NCBI GenBank assembly: GCA_947589585.1
Contig: CANQCA010000032.1
Span: 1 to 14,408, forward strand
From: an uncultured Clostridia bacterium
Lineage (GTDB): Bacteria; Bacillota; Clostridia; Christensenellales; Borkfalkiaceae
Length of the DNA stretch: 14,408 bases
Reading direction: 5' to 3'
The translations under genes and the position numbers were made by a program. Shown here in pieces: positions 5,379-13,389 of this stretch. Position 1 is the stretch's first letter. The number at the start of each line of letters is the position of its first letter. A model generated the notes under the pieces. It ran no database searches, was not told where the DNA came from, and saw only the letters and a list, made by a program, of their open reading frames with translations.

Positions 5379-6200
5379 TTAATACCCCCTGTAACTTCTT
5401 AAAACATCCTCTCTGTCGAGCTTATCCGTCTCGAAATAGACGGTCTCCATGCGGATGAGAAAGCTCAAAAAGAGCGCCGCATACAAGAGGATGGCGAGAA
5501 CGCGGAACACCGCTTCGGGCAGGAGAGAGGAGGCCGCCGTGCATATCATACAGGCAAAGAAGGAGACGCAGTAGCCCAGGATGAGCTTCCACCTTACCCC
5601 CGTCATGAGACGGTAGGAATAGAGGAAGGCGTTGTAGGGGCCGAATCCCGTTGCCTGTCTGCAAGGAAGCCACAGATAGAATACCGTCGCGACATAGAAG
5701 AGCGCAAAGGTGAGAAGCAAAAAGACGAGGATATAGAACACATAGGTGAGCGCCGTCACGGGGATCTGGGCGACGACAAAAAGAAGCGCCGATAAAATGA
5801 CGGCCCAAACCTCGTACAGGACGAGATAGACAAAAACGATGGCCAAAAAGGATGCGAAGAGCGACATGGAGCCGTTGATAACGCCCGAGAGCGTCCGCTT
5901 GCCGATGCGCATGTGCTTTTCGACAAAGACGAGCATGGGCACGCCGCAAAGCGTGATGGCGACAAAGGCGAGGAAGGAATAGATCCCCCCGAGGGCGCTG
6001 TCCGTGCGGATGAGGCTCCACGTGCGGAAATATTCGACGAAGCCCTCCCGCGGCGTCTCCGTGAAGAAGGTGCGAACCGTAGCGCCGACGCTCGTATAGT
6101 CGAGGGAAAGCGCGAGAAAAACTGCCGGTATCACTGCAAACGGCAGGACCAGCCAAAGATTCCTCACAATATATTTCCAATGACCGAACGCGATGCGCAT
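5379..6200 (-). CDS. Polytopic membrane protein of unknown function, first gene of operon
   Basis: 273 residues, about six membrane segments (roughly 14-33, 72-93, 113-145, 150-177, 205-225, 232-250), with a polar loop of about 40 residues after the first and a charged C-terminus. Residues W177, P179, A183, G185, G187, A191, S195 and R197 match the next gene at the same spacing, in a cytoplasmic-looking loop before the fifth segment. Start: the ATG at 6200 has AGAGGG four bases upstream. An in-frame GTG at 6215 would add five residues, but it sits between the -10 box and the expected transcription start and can be excluded. The family is unknown to me. It lies 110 bases from the end of the lipoprotein gene and has its own promoter. 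Confidence 0.85.
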   Translation of the reverse strand: MRIAFGHWKYIVRNLWLVLPFAVIPAVFLALSLDYTSVGATVRTFFTETPREGFVEYFRTWSLIRTDSALGGIYSFLAFVAITLCGVPMLVFVEKHMRIGKRTLSGVINGSMSLFASFLAIVFVYLVLYEVWAVILSALLFVVAQIPVTALTYVFYILVFLLLTFALFYVATVFYLWLPCRQATGFGPYNAFLYSYRLMTGVRWKLILGYCVSFFACMICTAASSLLPEAVFRVLAILLYAALFLSFLIRMETVYFETDKLDREDVLRSYRGY

Positions 6201-6217
6201 AAGACCCTCTTTCACCT

Positions 6218-6246
6218 ATTATATAACAAAATCCGCACAATGTAAA
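6218..6246 (-). promoter_or_regulatory. Promoter of the membrane protein / phosphohexomutase operon
   Basis: On the minus strand: TTTACA (6246-6241), a 17-base spacer and TATAAT (6223-6218). The expected start near 6211 gives a leader of only about 11 bases that is little more than the ribosome-binding site AGAGGG. It is the only good promoter seen for the three minus-strand genes 6200-2696. Confidence 0.85.
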
Positions 6247-6277
6247 GTATTTTGCGAGAAATGTTGCAATGTGAAAC

Positions 6278-6301
6278 GCAGGCCCCGGAAAAGGGGCCTG
6301 C
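6278..6301 (-). terminator. Probable terminator hairpin of the lipoprotein gene
   Basis: Perfect 9-bp stem GCAGGCCCC/GGGGCCTGC (6278-6286 with 6293-6301), nine bases beyond the lipoprotein stop. On the minus strand the following bases are GTTTCACATTG, a weak T-tract, so termination may be incomplete. It lies just upstream of the -35 box of the next operon. Confidence 0.65.
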
Positions 6302-6310
6302 ATCCTGCAT

Positions 6311-9300
6311 TTATTGGGCGTTTACGGAGACAAATACTGCGGAAAAGCCCTGCACGAAGCCGTCTTCCCCGCGAGAAAGCGAGAGCGTATACGTCCCGTT
6401 TTCCGCAGCAAAGACGAGGGAATTTCCGCTATCCTCCGTCCCTTCCGCCTCCACGGGTGCACCGTCGACAAGAAGCGTGGCGTCCAGGATATCGCCAACG
6501 GTGAATGAATTTTTGAAAGAATTGTTGTAGAAGCACTGTTCGATCTCGAGGGTGTACTTCGTCCCGCCGCCGTCCGTAAAGGTGAGCGTCCTGCACAGGC
6601 CGACGGAATAGATGAGCATGTCGGGCAGCGTCTGCGCGCCTTCCTTCCATGCTTGAAGACTACCGTCGACGAGGAAGTACATCGCAAAGTAGAGTTCGCC
6701 GTCCTTTCCCGTCAGCTCGAAGCCGTAGAGCGTGCCGTGTGCGTTGCTCGAACCGAACGTCTCCATCTCCCAAGGGGCGCTCTCCGTGAGGAAGCGGAGA
6801 GAATTTCCCGCCGTATCCTTGACGTCGGCGAAGTCGTAGTACCAGACATTTTCGCCGATCTTCACATCTCCCACGCCGAAATAGCCATAGTAGACCATGT
6901 TGGAAGCGGCAGTCTCCGCATCGTAGAGGGCGCTATAGTAGATGAAATCGCCCTCGATCGCCGCCGTGCCGGTCCCGCCCATCTCCCAAGTGAGGGTGAG
7001 CGGGTAGCTTCCGCCGCGCGCATCGCAGAGAAGAAGCTCCCCATTCTCCGCCCTCGCCGTGAAGCCGCCCTTCACTTCCGCACTCCCCTCTCCGTAGAAG
7101 AGGGTGGCGGCCGCGGGGAAGAGACCGAGGCCTTCGCCCTTGAGGGTGAGGCGGACGGGAACGGGATCCTTCATCCCGTCTGCGAAGGTGAGCTGCCCTT
7201 GGAAGGTGAGCGCACCGCCCGCATAGCGGAAATACGTTCTGCCGCCATAGGAATAGCCGTCCCCTTCGGGAAGCTCCAGAAGGCGTTCTTCGTAGCGCGT
7301 TTCGCCCCTCACGAAGAGGTGGGCATAGCGGCCTTCGACAAAGTAGCAGCCCATAAAATGTCCGTCCTCATAGAAGGCATCCGCAAATACGAGGGAACGG
7401 GTGAGATCGGCCGTATAGTAGGCGGCCGAGAGGGCGGCGCTCTGCGCGAAGGTGTGCGACGCCGCATCTGCTTTGACGAGGATCCTCTGCCCGTCTGTCC
7501 CGGTCAGAATGAGCACATCGTCCCGCGCCCATTCCGCCGTGACGGACATCGGACGGCCGTAGCGGTCGATAAAGGTGCCGCCGCCCCATCCGTCGAGGTG
7601 CAGAACGGAAAGGTCCGCACCCGCATACAACCCCTCCGCTTCGGCGTGGAAAAGGATGCACTTCTCATCCAGAAGCATACAGCGCCAAATGAAGGAGCTG
7701 CCGTCTGTAAGGATGAGCTCCACTTCCACCGTCTCCCCTTCCTTCGTCCACTTCCCCGAGCGGGAAAGCGGAGTGCCGCTTGCATTTTTCAGGGCGGCCG
7801 CACCCCCTTCTTCCAAAGTAAGGGTGGAGCCGAGATACCCCTCGGGCGAAAAACCGCTGTCGTTGCAGATGGAATAGACCCCCGCGGGTGTGTATTCCGT
7901 CACTTCATCGACGTCCCTGAAGCCGTCTTGGGTGCGTTGGAAGCGGAATTCTTCGCCCGTCTCTGAAACGCGGAACCAGATCGTTTGGGCGTCGTAGAGG
8001 ATATAGAGGCCCTCGAAGGTCTGATGATAACTGTTCGTATATCTGGCGCGGAAGCAGAAGCCGTCGAGCTCGAGGCGGGCCCCGTTTTCGCTCGTGAGCG
8101 TGCCGCACAGCGCCGCGTCGAAAATGCGGAAGTAGCCGTTCGTTCCCTCGCCGTATTCGAGGATGAAATCAAAGGGCTCGATCGCGGGGGCATAGGGATC
8201 ATCGGAGGCTTCGGGCGGGGTGAAGGTGTAGATGGCGTCCCCCCAAACCGTCTTGCGGCCGCTGTCCGTATAGGCGCCGAAATAGAGCGCGCTCCCGCTC
8301 CCCGCCCCGATGTACATTGCCCTGCCTTCCCCCAAAAAGACGAGGAGACCACCGTCCTGATCGGCGACCTCGCCGAACTCGTCGACAAGGTAGAACACGC
8401 TCTGCCGCCCCGCGGGAAGGGAATCGAGCTCTTGGAAGACGCTCTCCCCGCCCATATCTTTCACGCAGAAATAGCGTTCGACCTCTTCATAGCCACCGTC
8501 GATCTCGCCACGGATATAGCTCGTGAAGATGTAATATGAGTTGCCCTCGGGCGCATCGGCGATATCTGCGAGGGAGAAGCTTCCCTCAAAGACGCCGCCC
8601 TTTCCGTCGAAGAAAAGGCCGCCGATCCCCGTCACGCCAACATTCATGATGCGCAGTTCGCCCGCCCCTTCCGCCGCACGAACGCGGGTGAAAGCGGCTT
8701 CGCCGTCGATGTAGAAGGCATAGTAGACGTCGAGAAAGCCCCCGTCCGAGGTGCCGACCGAGCCCGTGAGAAACTCCATGCTCTCAAAGGGAGCGGCCGC
8801 ACTGCTCCCGGCGGCGGTGAACTTATAATAGCGGATATTACCGCCGAGCACCTCGACCGTGTAATAGCCCGAAGCGACGGTCTCGAGCGAATCCGAGGCA
8901 CCCATGTCGCAGATCTCGGCCTTCAGAGCGCCCTCGGGCGCGTCCCCATCGTAGGCTTCGCTATAGAGGATAAGCATGGGATATGCGGGCGAGGCATAGC
9001 CCGATAAGAGCGTGAGGCGCATGAGCTCCTTCGCCTCCTCGAGGAAGCGTTCGAAGGTCATATCTTCGTGAAGAAGGTAGGAAGCGGTGCATGTGAGCAC
9101 GCCCTCTTTCTCCTCATAGAGATCGGCGATGACGCCGAAGCGCTCGCTCACTCTCAGCCAATAGGGGCAATACTTCTCGGTCGCACCGTCCGCATAGACG
9201 GCGCTCTCGCCGAATACGGCAAACCCGTCGAGGGAGAGCGTTGCATCGCCGTCTTTTTCGCGATATACTCCCGCATATTCGCTCCTTTCGAGATAGAGCA

Positions 9301-10732
9301 AGCTCTCCCCCGTATCGAGCGTGAATATGGTTTTTTCGAGCCCCGAGAAAGAGACGGTAAGAAGAAGGGAAGAGGCATCCCCCTTTGCGATCGCATAGCT
9401 GCCGCTCTCGCTCACACCCCCGCCGTAGTCGATGAGCTGTGCGCCGCCGAAGCCGTCGAGAGAGAGCACCTTCTCGCCGCGCACCACCCCATCGACCGAC
9501 TTTGCGACAGCTTCGAGATAGTCCCCCTTCGCACCGTCGAAGATGCTGAAGATCCTTTCGCCCTCCCGAACGCCGAGCACGAAGATAAAGGAGTTTCCGC
9601 TCACGGGCGTGAAAGAGAAGCTCTCCCCGCCGAGGGGAAGATAGCTGCCCGAAAGAGAAGTTCCGTCCGCATCGGTAATTGCGGCCCCGCCCAGCCCGTC
9701 GAGGTTGAGTTTCGTCCCGTTGAAGGGCTCGGCGCCGAGGTGGCCGTCGTAGAGAGAATATTCGCCCCGCTGTTCGTTTCTGAAATAGGAGAAGCTGAAA
9801 TTTTCGCCGAGCTTGCCCTCGAGCACGTTTTCTCCCGCGCCGAAGGTAAAGCTTCCATCCTCGCGTAAGTTCCCCTCGAAAGATTTCCCGCCCCGCACGA
9901 GGGTGAGCGCATTTCCGCCGTCATAAGAAGGGAAAATGACGTCTTCCCCGCCGAAGAGGTCGCAGTATCCCCTCTGCCAATTTGCCTGAAGCTCGAACCC
10001 CGTCTCGATGTTTTGGATACGGTCGCCCGCAAAATAGCGCTTTTGCGTCTCATCGTCCGAACGGGTCCAACCCACAAAGCGGTAATCCGCGGGATGGGTG
10101 AAATTGCATGCGGGAACGGTGAGCTCCCCGCCGAGGGAGATCCGGGAAGAAGGCATGCTTCCGCCGATCTCCACGCCCGCGGGCGCATTCATGCGGTAGA
10201 TGACGAGGATCTCCTCGCGGCGGTACCAGATGTTGAACACCTCTCCGGGCTGAAGGGCGGCGCTCTGCAGCTTGCTCTCCTTGCCCATATCGAGTGCATA
10301 GTGGGAAGGGGGCGAAGGGATGCTCGGCGCAAAGGGCTCTCCGTAGCGGGCGGTGCCCTTCGTCACAGTGGGATCGCCGTATTCGCCGCTCGCATCCGAG
10401 ATATACAAATTGACGGTGTAGGAAACATCGTATTTCGCCTTAAGTGACATACCGCTCTCGGACATGGTATCCCCCGATGCGATCTGATGCTCGCCATCGT
10501 ACCAGCCGTCGAAGATAAACCCTTCCTTCACGTCGGGGCTGATCCCCTGCAAATATTCGTAGAGGTCGGCGCCGACTTCCACCTCATGCTCCGCTTGTGC
10601 GATGCTTCCGCCCGCACCGGCATCGAGATGGAGCGCCGCCTTCTTTCCGCCGCACGCCGCGACGGAAAATAGCACGGCCGCCGTCAGAATGAGGATGAAT
10701 ACAAGGCAAAGTTTTCTGTTGAAATTCTTCAT
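6311..10732 (-). CDS. Very large surface lipoprotein with InlB-type repeats and degenerate L-x-LDG repeats
   Basis: 1473 residues. The N-terminus (basic MKNFNRK, hydrophobic core 8-25, lipobox V24-A-A-C27-GG) is a lipoprotein signal, so the protein is exported and lipid-anchored at C27. Residues 68-102 (GFIFDGWYDG..LKAKY) and 216-253 (DYRFVGW..LQANW) are InlB B-repeat (Listeria-Bacteroides repeat) modules. The rest is beta-rich and full of Gly, Asp, Tyr and Phe; L-x-LDG-(F/L/W) motifs recur at 342, 423, 499, 887 and 1044, with weaker relatives near 694 and 971, suggesting modules of about 75-85 residues. No enzyme motif, no LPXTG and no transmembrane helix after the signal. The ATG at 10732 has GGGAG five bases upstream; an ATG at 10756 would add eight residues without a better site. 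Function unknown; adhesin or substrate binding is possible but not shown. Confidence 0.9.
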   Translation of the reverse strand: MKNFNRKLCLVFILILTAAVLFSVAACGGKKAALHLDAGAGGSIAQAEHEVEVGADLYEYLQGISPDVKEGFIFDGWYDGEHQIASGDTMSESGMSLKAKYDVSYTVNLYISDASGEYGDPTVTKGTARYGEPFAPSIPSPPSHYALDMGKESKLQSAALQPGEVFNIWYRREEILVIYRMNAPAGVEIGGSMPSSRISLGGELTVPACNFTHPADYRFVGWTRSDDETQKRYFAGDRIQNIETGFELQANWQRGYCDLFGGEDVIFPSYDGGNALTLVRGGKSFEGNLREDGSFTFGAGENVLEGKLGENFSFSYFRNEQRGEYSLYDGHLGAEPFNGTKLNLDGLGGAAITDADGTSLSGSYLPLGGESFSFTPVSGNSFIFVLGVREGERIFSIFDGAKGDYLEAVAKSVDGVVRGEKVLSLDGFGGAQLIDYGGGVSESGSYAIAKGDASSLLLTVSFSGLEKTIFTLDTGESLLYLERSEYAGVYREKDGDATLSLDGFAVFGESAVYADGATEKYCPYWLRVSERFGVIADLYEEKEGVLTCTASYLLHEDMTFERFLEEAKELMRLTLLSGYASPAYPMLILYSEAYDGDAPEGALKAEICDMGASDSLETVASGYYTVEVLGGNIRYYKFTAAGSSAAAPFESMEFLTGSVGTSDGGFLDVYYAFYIDGEAAFTRVRAAEGAGELRIMNVGVTGIGGLFFDGKGGVFEGSFSLADIADAPEGNSYYIFTSYIRGEIDGGYEEVERYFCVKDMGGESVFQELDSLPAGRQSVFYLVDEFGEVADQDGGLLVFLGEGRAMYIGAGSGSALYFGAYTDSGRKTVWGDAIYTFTPPEASDDPYAPAIEPFDFILEYGEGTNGYFRIFDAALCGTLTSENGARLELDGFCFRARYTNSYHQTFEGLYILYDAQTIWFRVSETGEEFRFQRTQDGFRDVDEVTEYTPAGVYSICNDSGFSPEGYLGSTLTLEEGGAAALKNASGTPLSRSGKWTKEGETVEVELILTDGSSFIWRCMLLDEKCILFHAEAEGLYAGADLSVLHLDGWGGGTFIDRYGRPMSVTAEWARDDVLILTGTDGQRILVKADAASHTFAQSAALSAAYYTADLTRSLVFADAFYEDGHFMGCYFVEGRYAHLFVRGETRYEERLLELPEGDGYSYGGRTYFRYAGGALTFQGQLTFADGMKDPVPVRLTLKGEGLGLFPAAATLFYGEGSAEVKGGFTARAENGELLLCDARGGSYPLTLTWEMGGTGTAAIEGDFIYYSALYDAETAASNMVYYGYFGVGDVKIGENVWYYDFADVKDTAGNSLRFLTESAPWEMETFGSSNAHGTLYGFELTGKDGELYFAMYFLVDGSLQAWKEGAQTLPDMLIYSVGLCRTLTFTDGGGTKYTLEIEQCFYNNSFKNSFTVGDILDATLLVDGAPVEAEGTEDSGNSLVFAAENGTYTLSLSRGEDGFVQGFSAVFVSVNAQ

Positions 10733-10787
10733 ATGGGCTCCCGTAAGCTTTCGCATGTTTTGCGATAATTTACAATATTACCCGTAT

Positions 10788-10818
10788 ATTTTACCATATC
10801 ATCCCCCCATTTTGTCAA
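10788..10818 (-). promoter_or_regulatory. Probable promoter of the lipoprotein gene
   Basis: On the minus strand: a consensus TTGACA (10818-10813) and TAAAAT (10793-10788), with a long 19-base spacer that contains a run of six G. The spacing is suboptimal, so the promoter may be weak or need an activator. Confidence 0.55.
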
Positions 10819-10888
10819 GTGAATATACTTATCTGAAGCAATTTTGCTTGAATTTATGCTTTTGCATGCACAAAACCCCCGAGCGGGA

Positions 10889-10917
10889 TTGACAATTCGC
10901 CCGCCTTGCCATATAAT
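10889..10917 (+). promoter_or_regulatory. Promoter of the CDF exporter / rarA operon
   Basis: TTGACA (10889-10894), a 17-base spacer and TATAAT (10912-10917): a full consensus. Transcription should begin at about 10922-10924. It is divergent from the lipoprotein promoter, with about 70 bases between the two -35 boxes. Confidence 0.9.
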
Positions 10918-10948
10918 ACTGATATGGGTAGGAATGCAGGCGCCGCGC

Positions 10949-10954
10949 GGGGAG
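10949..10954 (+). promoter_or_regulatory. Ribosome-binding site that favours the GTG start of the CDF gene
   Basis: GGGGAG lies five bases before GTG 10960. Other in-frame starts are poor: TTG 10906 is upstream of the -10 box, and ATG 10924 falls on the expected transcription start and would be leaderless. Confidence 0.6.
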
Positions 10955-10959
10955 CACGG

Positions 10960-12030
10960 GTGAGCCTTTTGGGAATGCTCTCCAATCTCGTCCTTGCGGC
11001 GGCAAAAATTACGCTCGGGAGCATGTTCTCCCTCGTATCCATCGTCGCGGACGGCATCAACAACGTGAGCGACTGCGGGAGCGGGCTCATTTCCCTCGTC
11101 TCCTTCCGTATCTCGGAAAAGCCTGCCGACAGCGAACACCCCTACGGACACCGCCGCGCAGAGCATATCGCCACGCTCACGATGGGGATCCTCGTGCTCT
11201 TTCTCGCCTTCGAACTCGTGCGGGGGAGCATCGAAAAGCTCATCGGGGGGAGCGTTTCCGAGGTTTCTTGGGCGGTCTTCCTCGTCCTCGGCGTCTCCAT
11301 CGCCGTGAAGGCGGCAATGTATGTTTGCTACCGCAGGGAGGCGAAAAAGCTCTCCTCGGAGGTTCTCCGCGCCTCGGCGATCGACAGCCTGTGCGACTGC
11401 GGCGCAACGGCTTCCGCGCTCATCGGGCTTTTGATCGAGCAATACACTTCCTTCCCTGCAGACGGCGTAGCGGGCATTCTCGTCGCCCTCTTCATCGCAT
11501 GGCAGGGGATCTCCATCCTGAAGGCGGCCGTCTCCCAGCTTCTCGGAAAGGCACCCGAGCCCGCCCTCGTCGAGGCCATCAAGGGGGAAATTTCCGCGGA
11601 AAAACGTGTGCTCGGCATGCACGATCTGCACGTCTTCTCCTATGGGCAGAATGCCCTCTATGCGACCGTTCACATCGAAATGGACGCTACCATGTCCGCG
11701 ATCGAGGCGCACGCGATCATCGATGGCATCGAGCATGCCGTGCGGGAAAAGCTCGGCGTTTCGCTCACCGCCCACCTCGATCCCGTCGATCTTTTCGACA
11801 CCGAAGCCCTCGCCCTCAAAGAGGAAATTTTATCCGCGGCGGAGGGCATTTCCAAGGATCTGGAGCTGCACGATTTCCGCCTTGTCCGCGGCAAACAAAC
11901 GAAGGTCATCTTCGATGCGGACGTCCCCTTCTCCCTCGAAAAAACGGACGGCGAGATTTGCGCCGCCCTCGAAGAGATCGTAGAAAAATGCGGGGATTTT
12001 CTCCCCGTTGTCACCGTCGAACGGCGGTAA
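10960..12030 (+). CDS. Cation diffusion facilitator (CDF) family metal exporter, manganese-type site pattern
   Basis: 356 residues from GTG 10960 (368 from ATG 10924). An inner-membrane cation/proton antiporter with six membrane helices and a cytoplasmic C-terminal domain. Seen: VADGINNVSDCGS in helix 2 (N34, D38), HPYGHRRAEHIA after it (H60, H64), and AIDSLCDCGATAS in helix 5 (D142, D146). The N-x3-D plus D-x3-D pattern matches manganese exporters such as Bacillus MneP rather than zinc exporters of the YiiP type (D/H-x3-D), so Mn2+ is my inference. The C-terminus has a dimerisation domain (about 200-275) and a further related-looking segment of about 75 residues, as in many clostridial members. 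It is first in a three-gene run: rarA starts 15 bases later. Confidence 0.9.
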   Translation: MSLLGMLSNLVLAAAKITLGSMFSLVSIVADGINNVSDCGSGLISLVSFRISEKPADSEHPYGHRRAEHIATLTMGILVLFLAFELVRGSIEKLIGGSVSEVSWAVFLVLGVSIAVKAAMYVCYRREAKKLSSEVLRASAIDSLCDCGATASALIGLLIEQYTSFPADGVAGILVALFIAWQGISILKAAVSQLLGKAPEPALVEAIKGEISAEKRVLGMHDLHVFSYGQNALYATVHIEMDATMSAIEAHAIIDGIEHAVREKLGVSLTAHLDPVDLFDTEALALKEEILSAAEGISKDLELHDFRLVRGKQTKVIFDADVPFSLEKTDGEICAALEEIVEKCGDFLPVVTVERR

Positions 12031-12045
12031 GATAAGGAAAAAAAC

Positions 12046-13374
12046 ATGTTGGAACAAAGAACGCTCTTTGAAAGGGAGGATGCAGAGCCGCTTGCGGCCC
12101 GCCTTCGTCCCCGCAACCTCGATGAATTTTTCGGGCAGAAGCACCTTCTCGGTGAAGGGAAGGTCTTGCGCCGCATCATCGAGGGGGATAAGATCAGCTC
12201 CATGATCTTTTGGGGCCCCCCGGGCGTGGGGAAGACGACCCTCGCGCGCATCATCGCAAACCGCACACAGGCGAAATTCATCGATTTTTCTGCCGTGACG
12301 AGCGGCATAAAAGAGATCAAACAGGTGATGGAAGAGGCAGAGCGCGGCCGCCGCTTCGGCGAGAAGACCATCCTCTTCATCGACGAGATCCACCGCTTCA
12401 ACAAGGCGCAGCAGGACGCCTTTTTGCCCTATGTCGAAAAGGGCAGCATCATCCTCATCGGGGCGACGACGGAGAACCCTTCCTTCGAAGTGAACGGGGC
12501 GCTTCTCTCTCGCTGCAAGGTCTTTGTGCTGCAGGCGCTCGGGACGGAAGATCTCACCGAGCTTTTACGCCACGCCATCACCGATGAACGCGGCTTCGGA
12601 CGGCAGAAGGTGGTGATCCCGGACGAGATCTTAAACACCATCGCCGTCTTTGCGAACGGCGATGCAAGGAGCGCCCTCTCCACCCTCGAGATGGCCATCC
12701 TCAACGGCGAGATGCAGGGCGATACCACCATCGTCACGCAGGAGACCATCGAACAGATCACGTCGAAGAAGTCCCTTCTCTATGACAAGACGGGCGAGGA
12801 GCACTACAACCTCATCTCCGCCCTGCACAAATCCATGCGCAATTCCGACCCCGACGCCGCCGTCTATTGGCTCGCACGCATGCTCGAAGCGGGTGAAGAC
12901 CCCATCTATATCGCAAGGCGGGTGACGCGCTTCGCCTCCGAGGATATCGGGCTCGCAGACCCGCGCGCTTTGGAGATCGCCGTCGCCGCGTTCGAAGCCT
13001 GCCGCCTCATCGGCATGCCCGAGTGCTCGGTGCACCTCACCGAGGCCGTCATCTATATGTCGGTGACGCCCAAGTCGAATGCATGCGACGTCGCCTACAT
13101 GCGCGCGAAGCAGGACGCCCTCGGCATGCTCGCCGAGCCCGTTCCCCTCGTCATCCGCAACGCGCCCACCAAGCTCATGAAGGAGCTCGGCTACGGCAAG
13201 GGCTACGAGTATGCGCACGACTTCGAAGATAAGCTCACCACCATGCAGTGCCTGCCTGATTCCCTCGTCGGGAAGGAATATTATACCCCCACCGAAGAAG
13301 GCGCGGAGGTGCGCTTCAAGACCCGTCTCGAAGAGATCAAGGCGTGGAAGAAGGAACATTCGCAAAAGAAATAG
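12046..13374 (+). CDS. rarA: Replication-associated recombination protein A (RarA/MgsA AAA+ ATPase)
   Basis: 442 residues, full length for the family. A cytoplasmic clamp-loader-like ATPase acting at stalled replication forks and single-stranded DNA ends. Motifs in order: the family N-terminus PLAARLRPRNLDEFFGQ (15-31), Walker A GPPGVGKT (57-64), Walker B ILFIDEIHRF (109-118), sensor 1 ATTENPSF (140-147), arginine finger SRC (R156), sensor 2 GDARSALS (205-212), then the C-terminal RarA tetramerisation region with SEDIGLADP and MRAKQDALGMLAEP-like helices. All catalytic residues are present. AAGGA lies seven bases before the ATG. It is sandwiched between the CDF exporter (15-base gap) and a membrane protein (15-base gap), so co-transcription is likely; a functional link with metal export is not evident. 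Confidence 0.96.
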   Translation: MLEQRTLFEREDAEPLAARLRPRNLDEFFGQKHLLGEGKVLRRIIEGDKISSMIFWGPPGVGKTTLARIIANRTQAKFIDFSAVTSGIKEIKQVMEEAERGRRFGEKTILFIDEIHRFNKAQQDAFLPYVEKGSIILIGATTENPSFEVNGALLSRCKVFVLQALGTEDLTELLRHAITDERGFGRQKVVIPDEILNTIAVFANGDARSALSTLEMAILNGEMQGDTTIVTQETIEQITSKKSLLYDKTGEEHYNLISALHKSMRNSDPDAAVYWLARMLEAGEDPIYIARRVTRFASEDIGLADPRALEIAVAAFEACRLIGMPECSVHLTEAVIYMSVTPKSNACDVAYMRAKQDALGMLAEPVPLVIRNAPTKLMKELGYGKGYEYAHDFEDKLTTMQCLPDSLVGKEYYTPTEEGAEVRFKTRLEEIKAWKKEHSQKK

Positions 13375-13389
13375 AAAGGACGCGGCATC

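Noticed and set aside
6213..6215. GTG start five codons upstream of the first membrane protein
   Set aside because: It lies upstream of the expected transcription start and has no ribosome-binding site; ATG 6200 has AGAGGG.
10922..10960. Manganese riboswitch (yybP-ykoY type) before the CDF exporter
   Set aside because: The leader is only about 36 bases and lacks the two-stem architecture needed.
10729..11775. 348-residue minus-strand frame over the CDF gene
   Set aside because: Antisense shadow; the CDF motifs and promoter are on the plus strand, and the frame crosses both divergent promoters.
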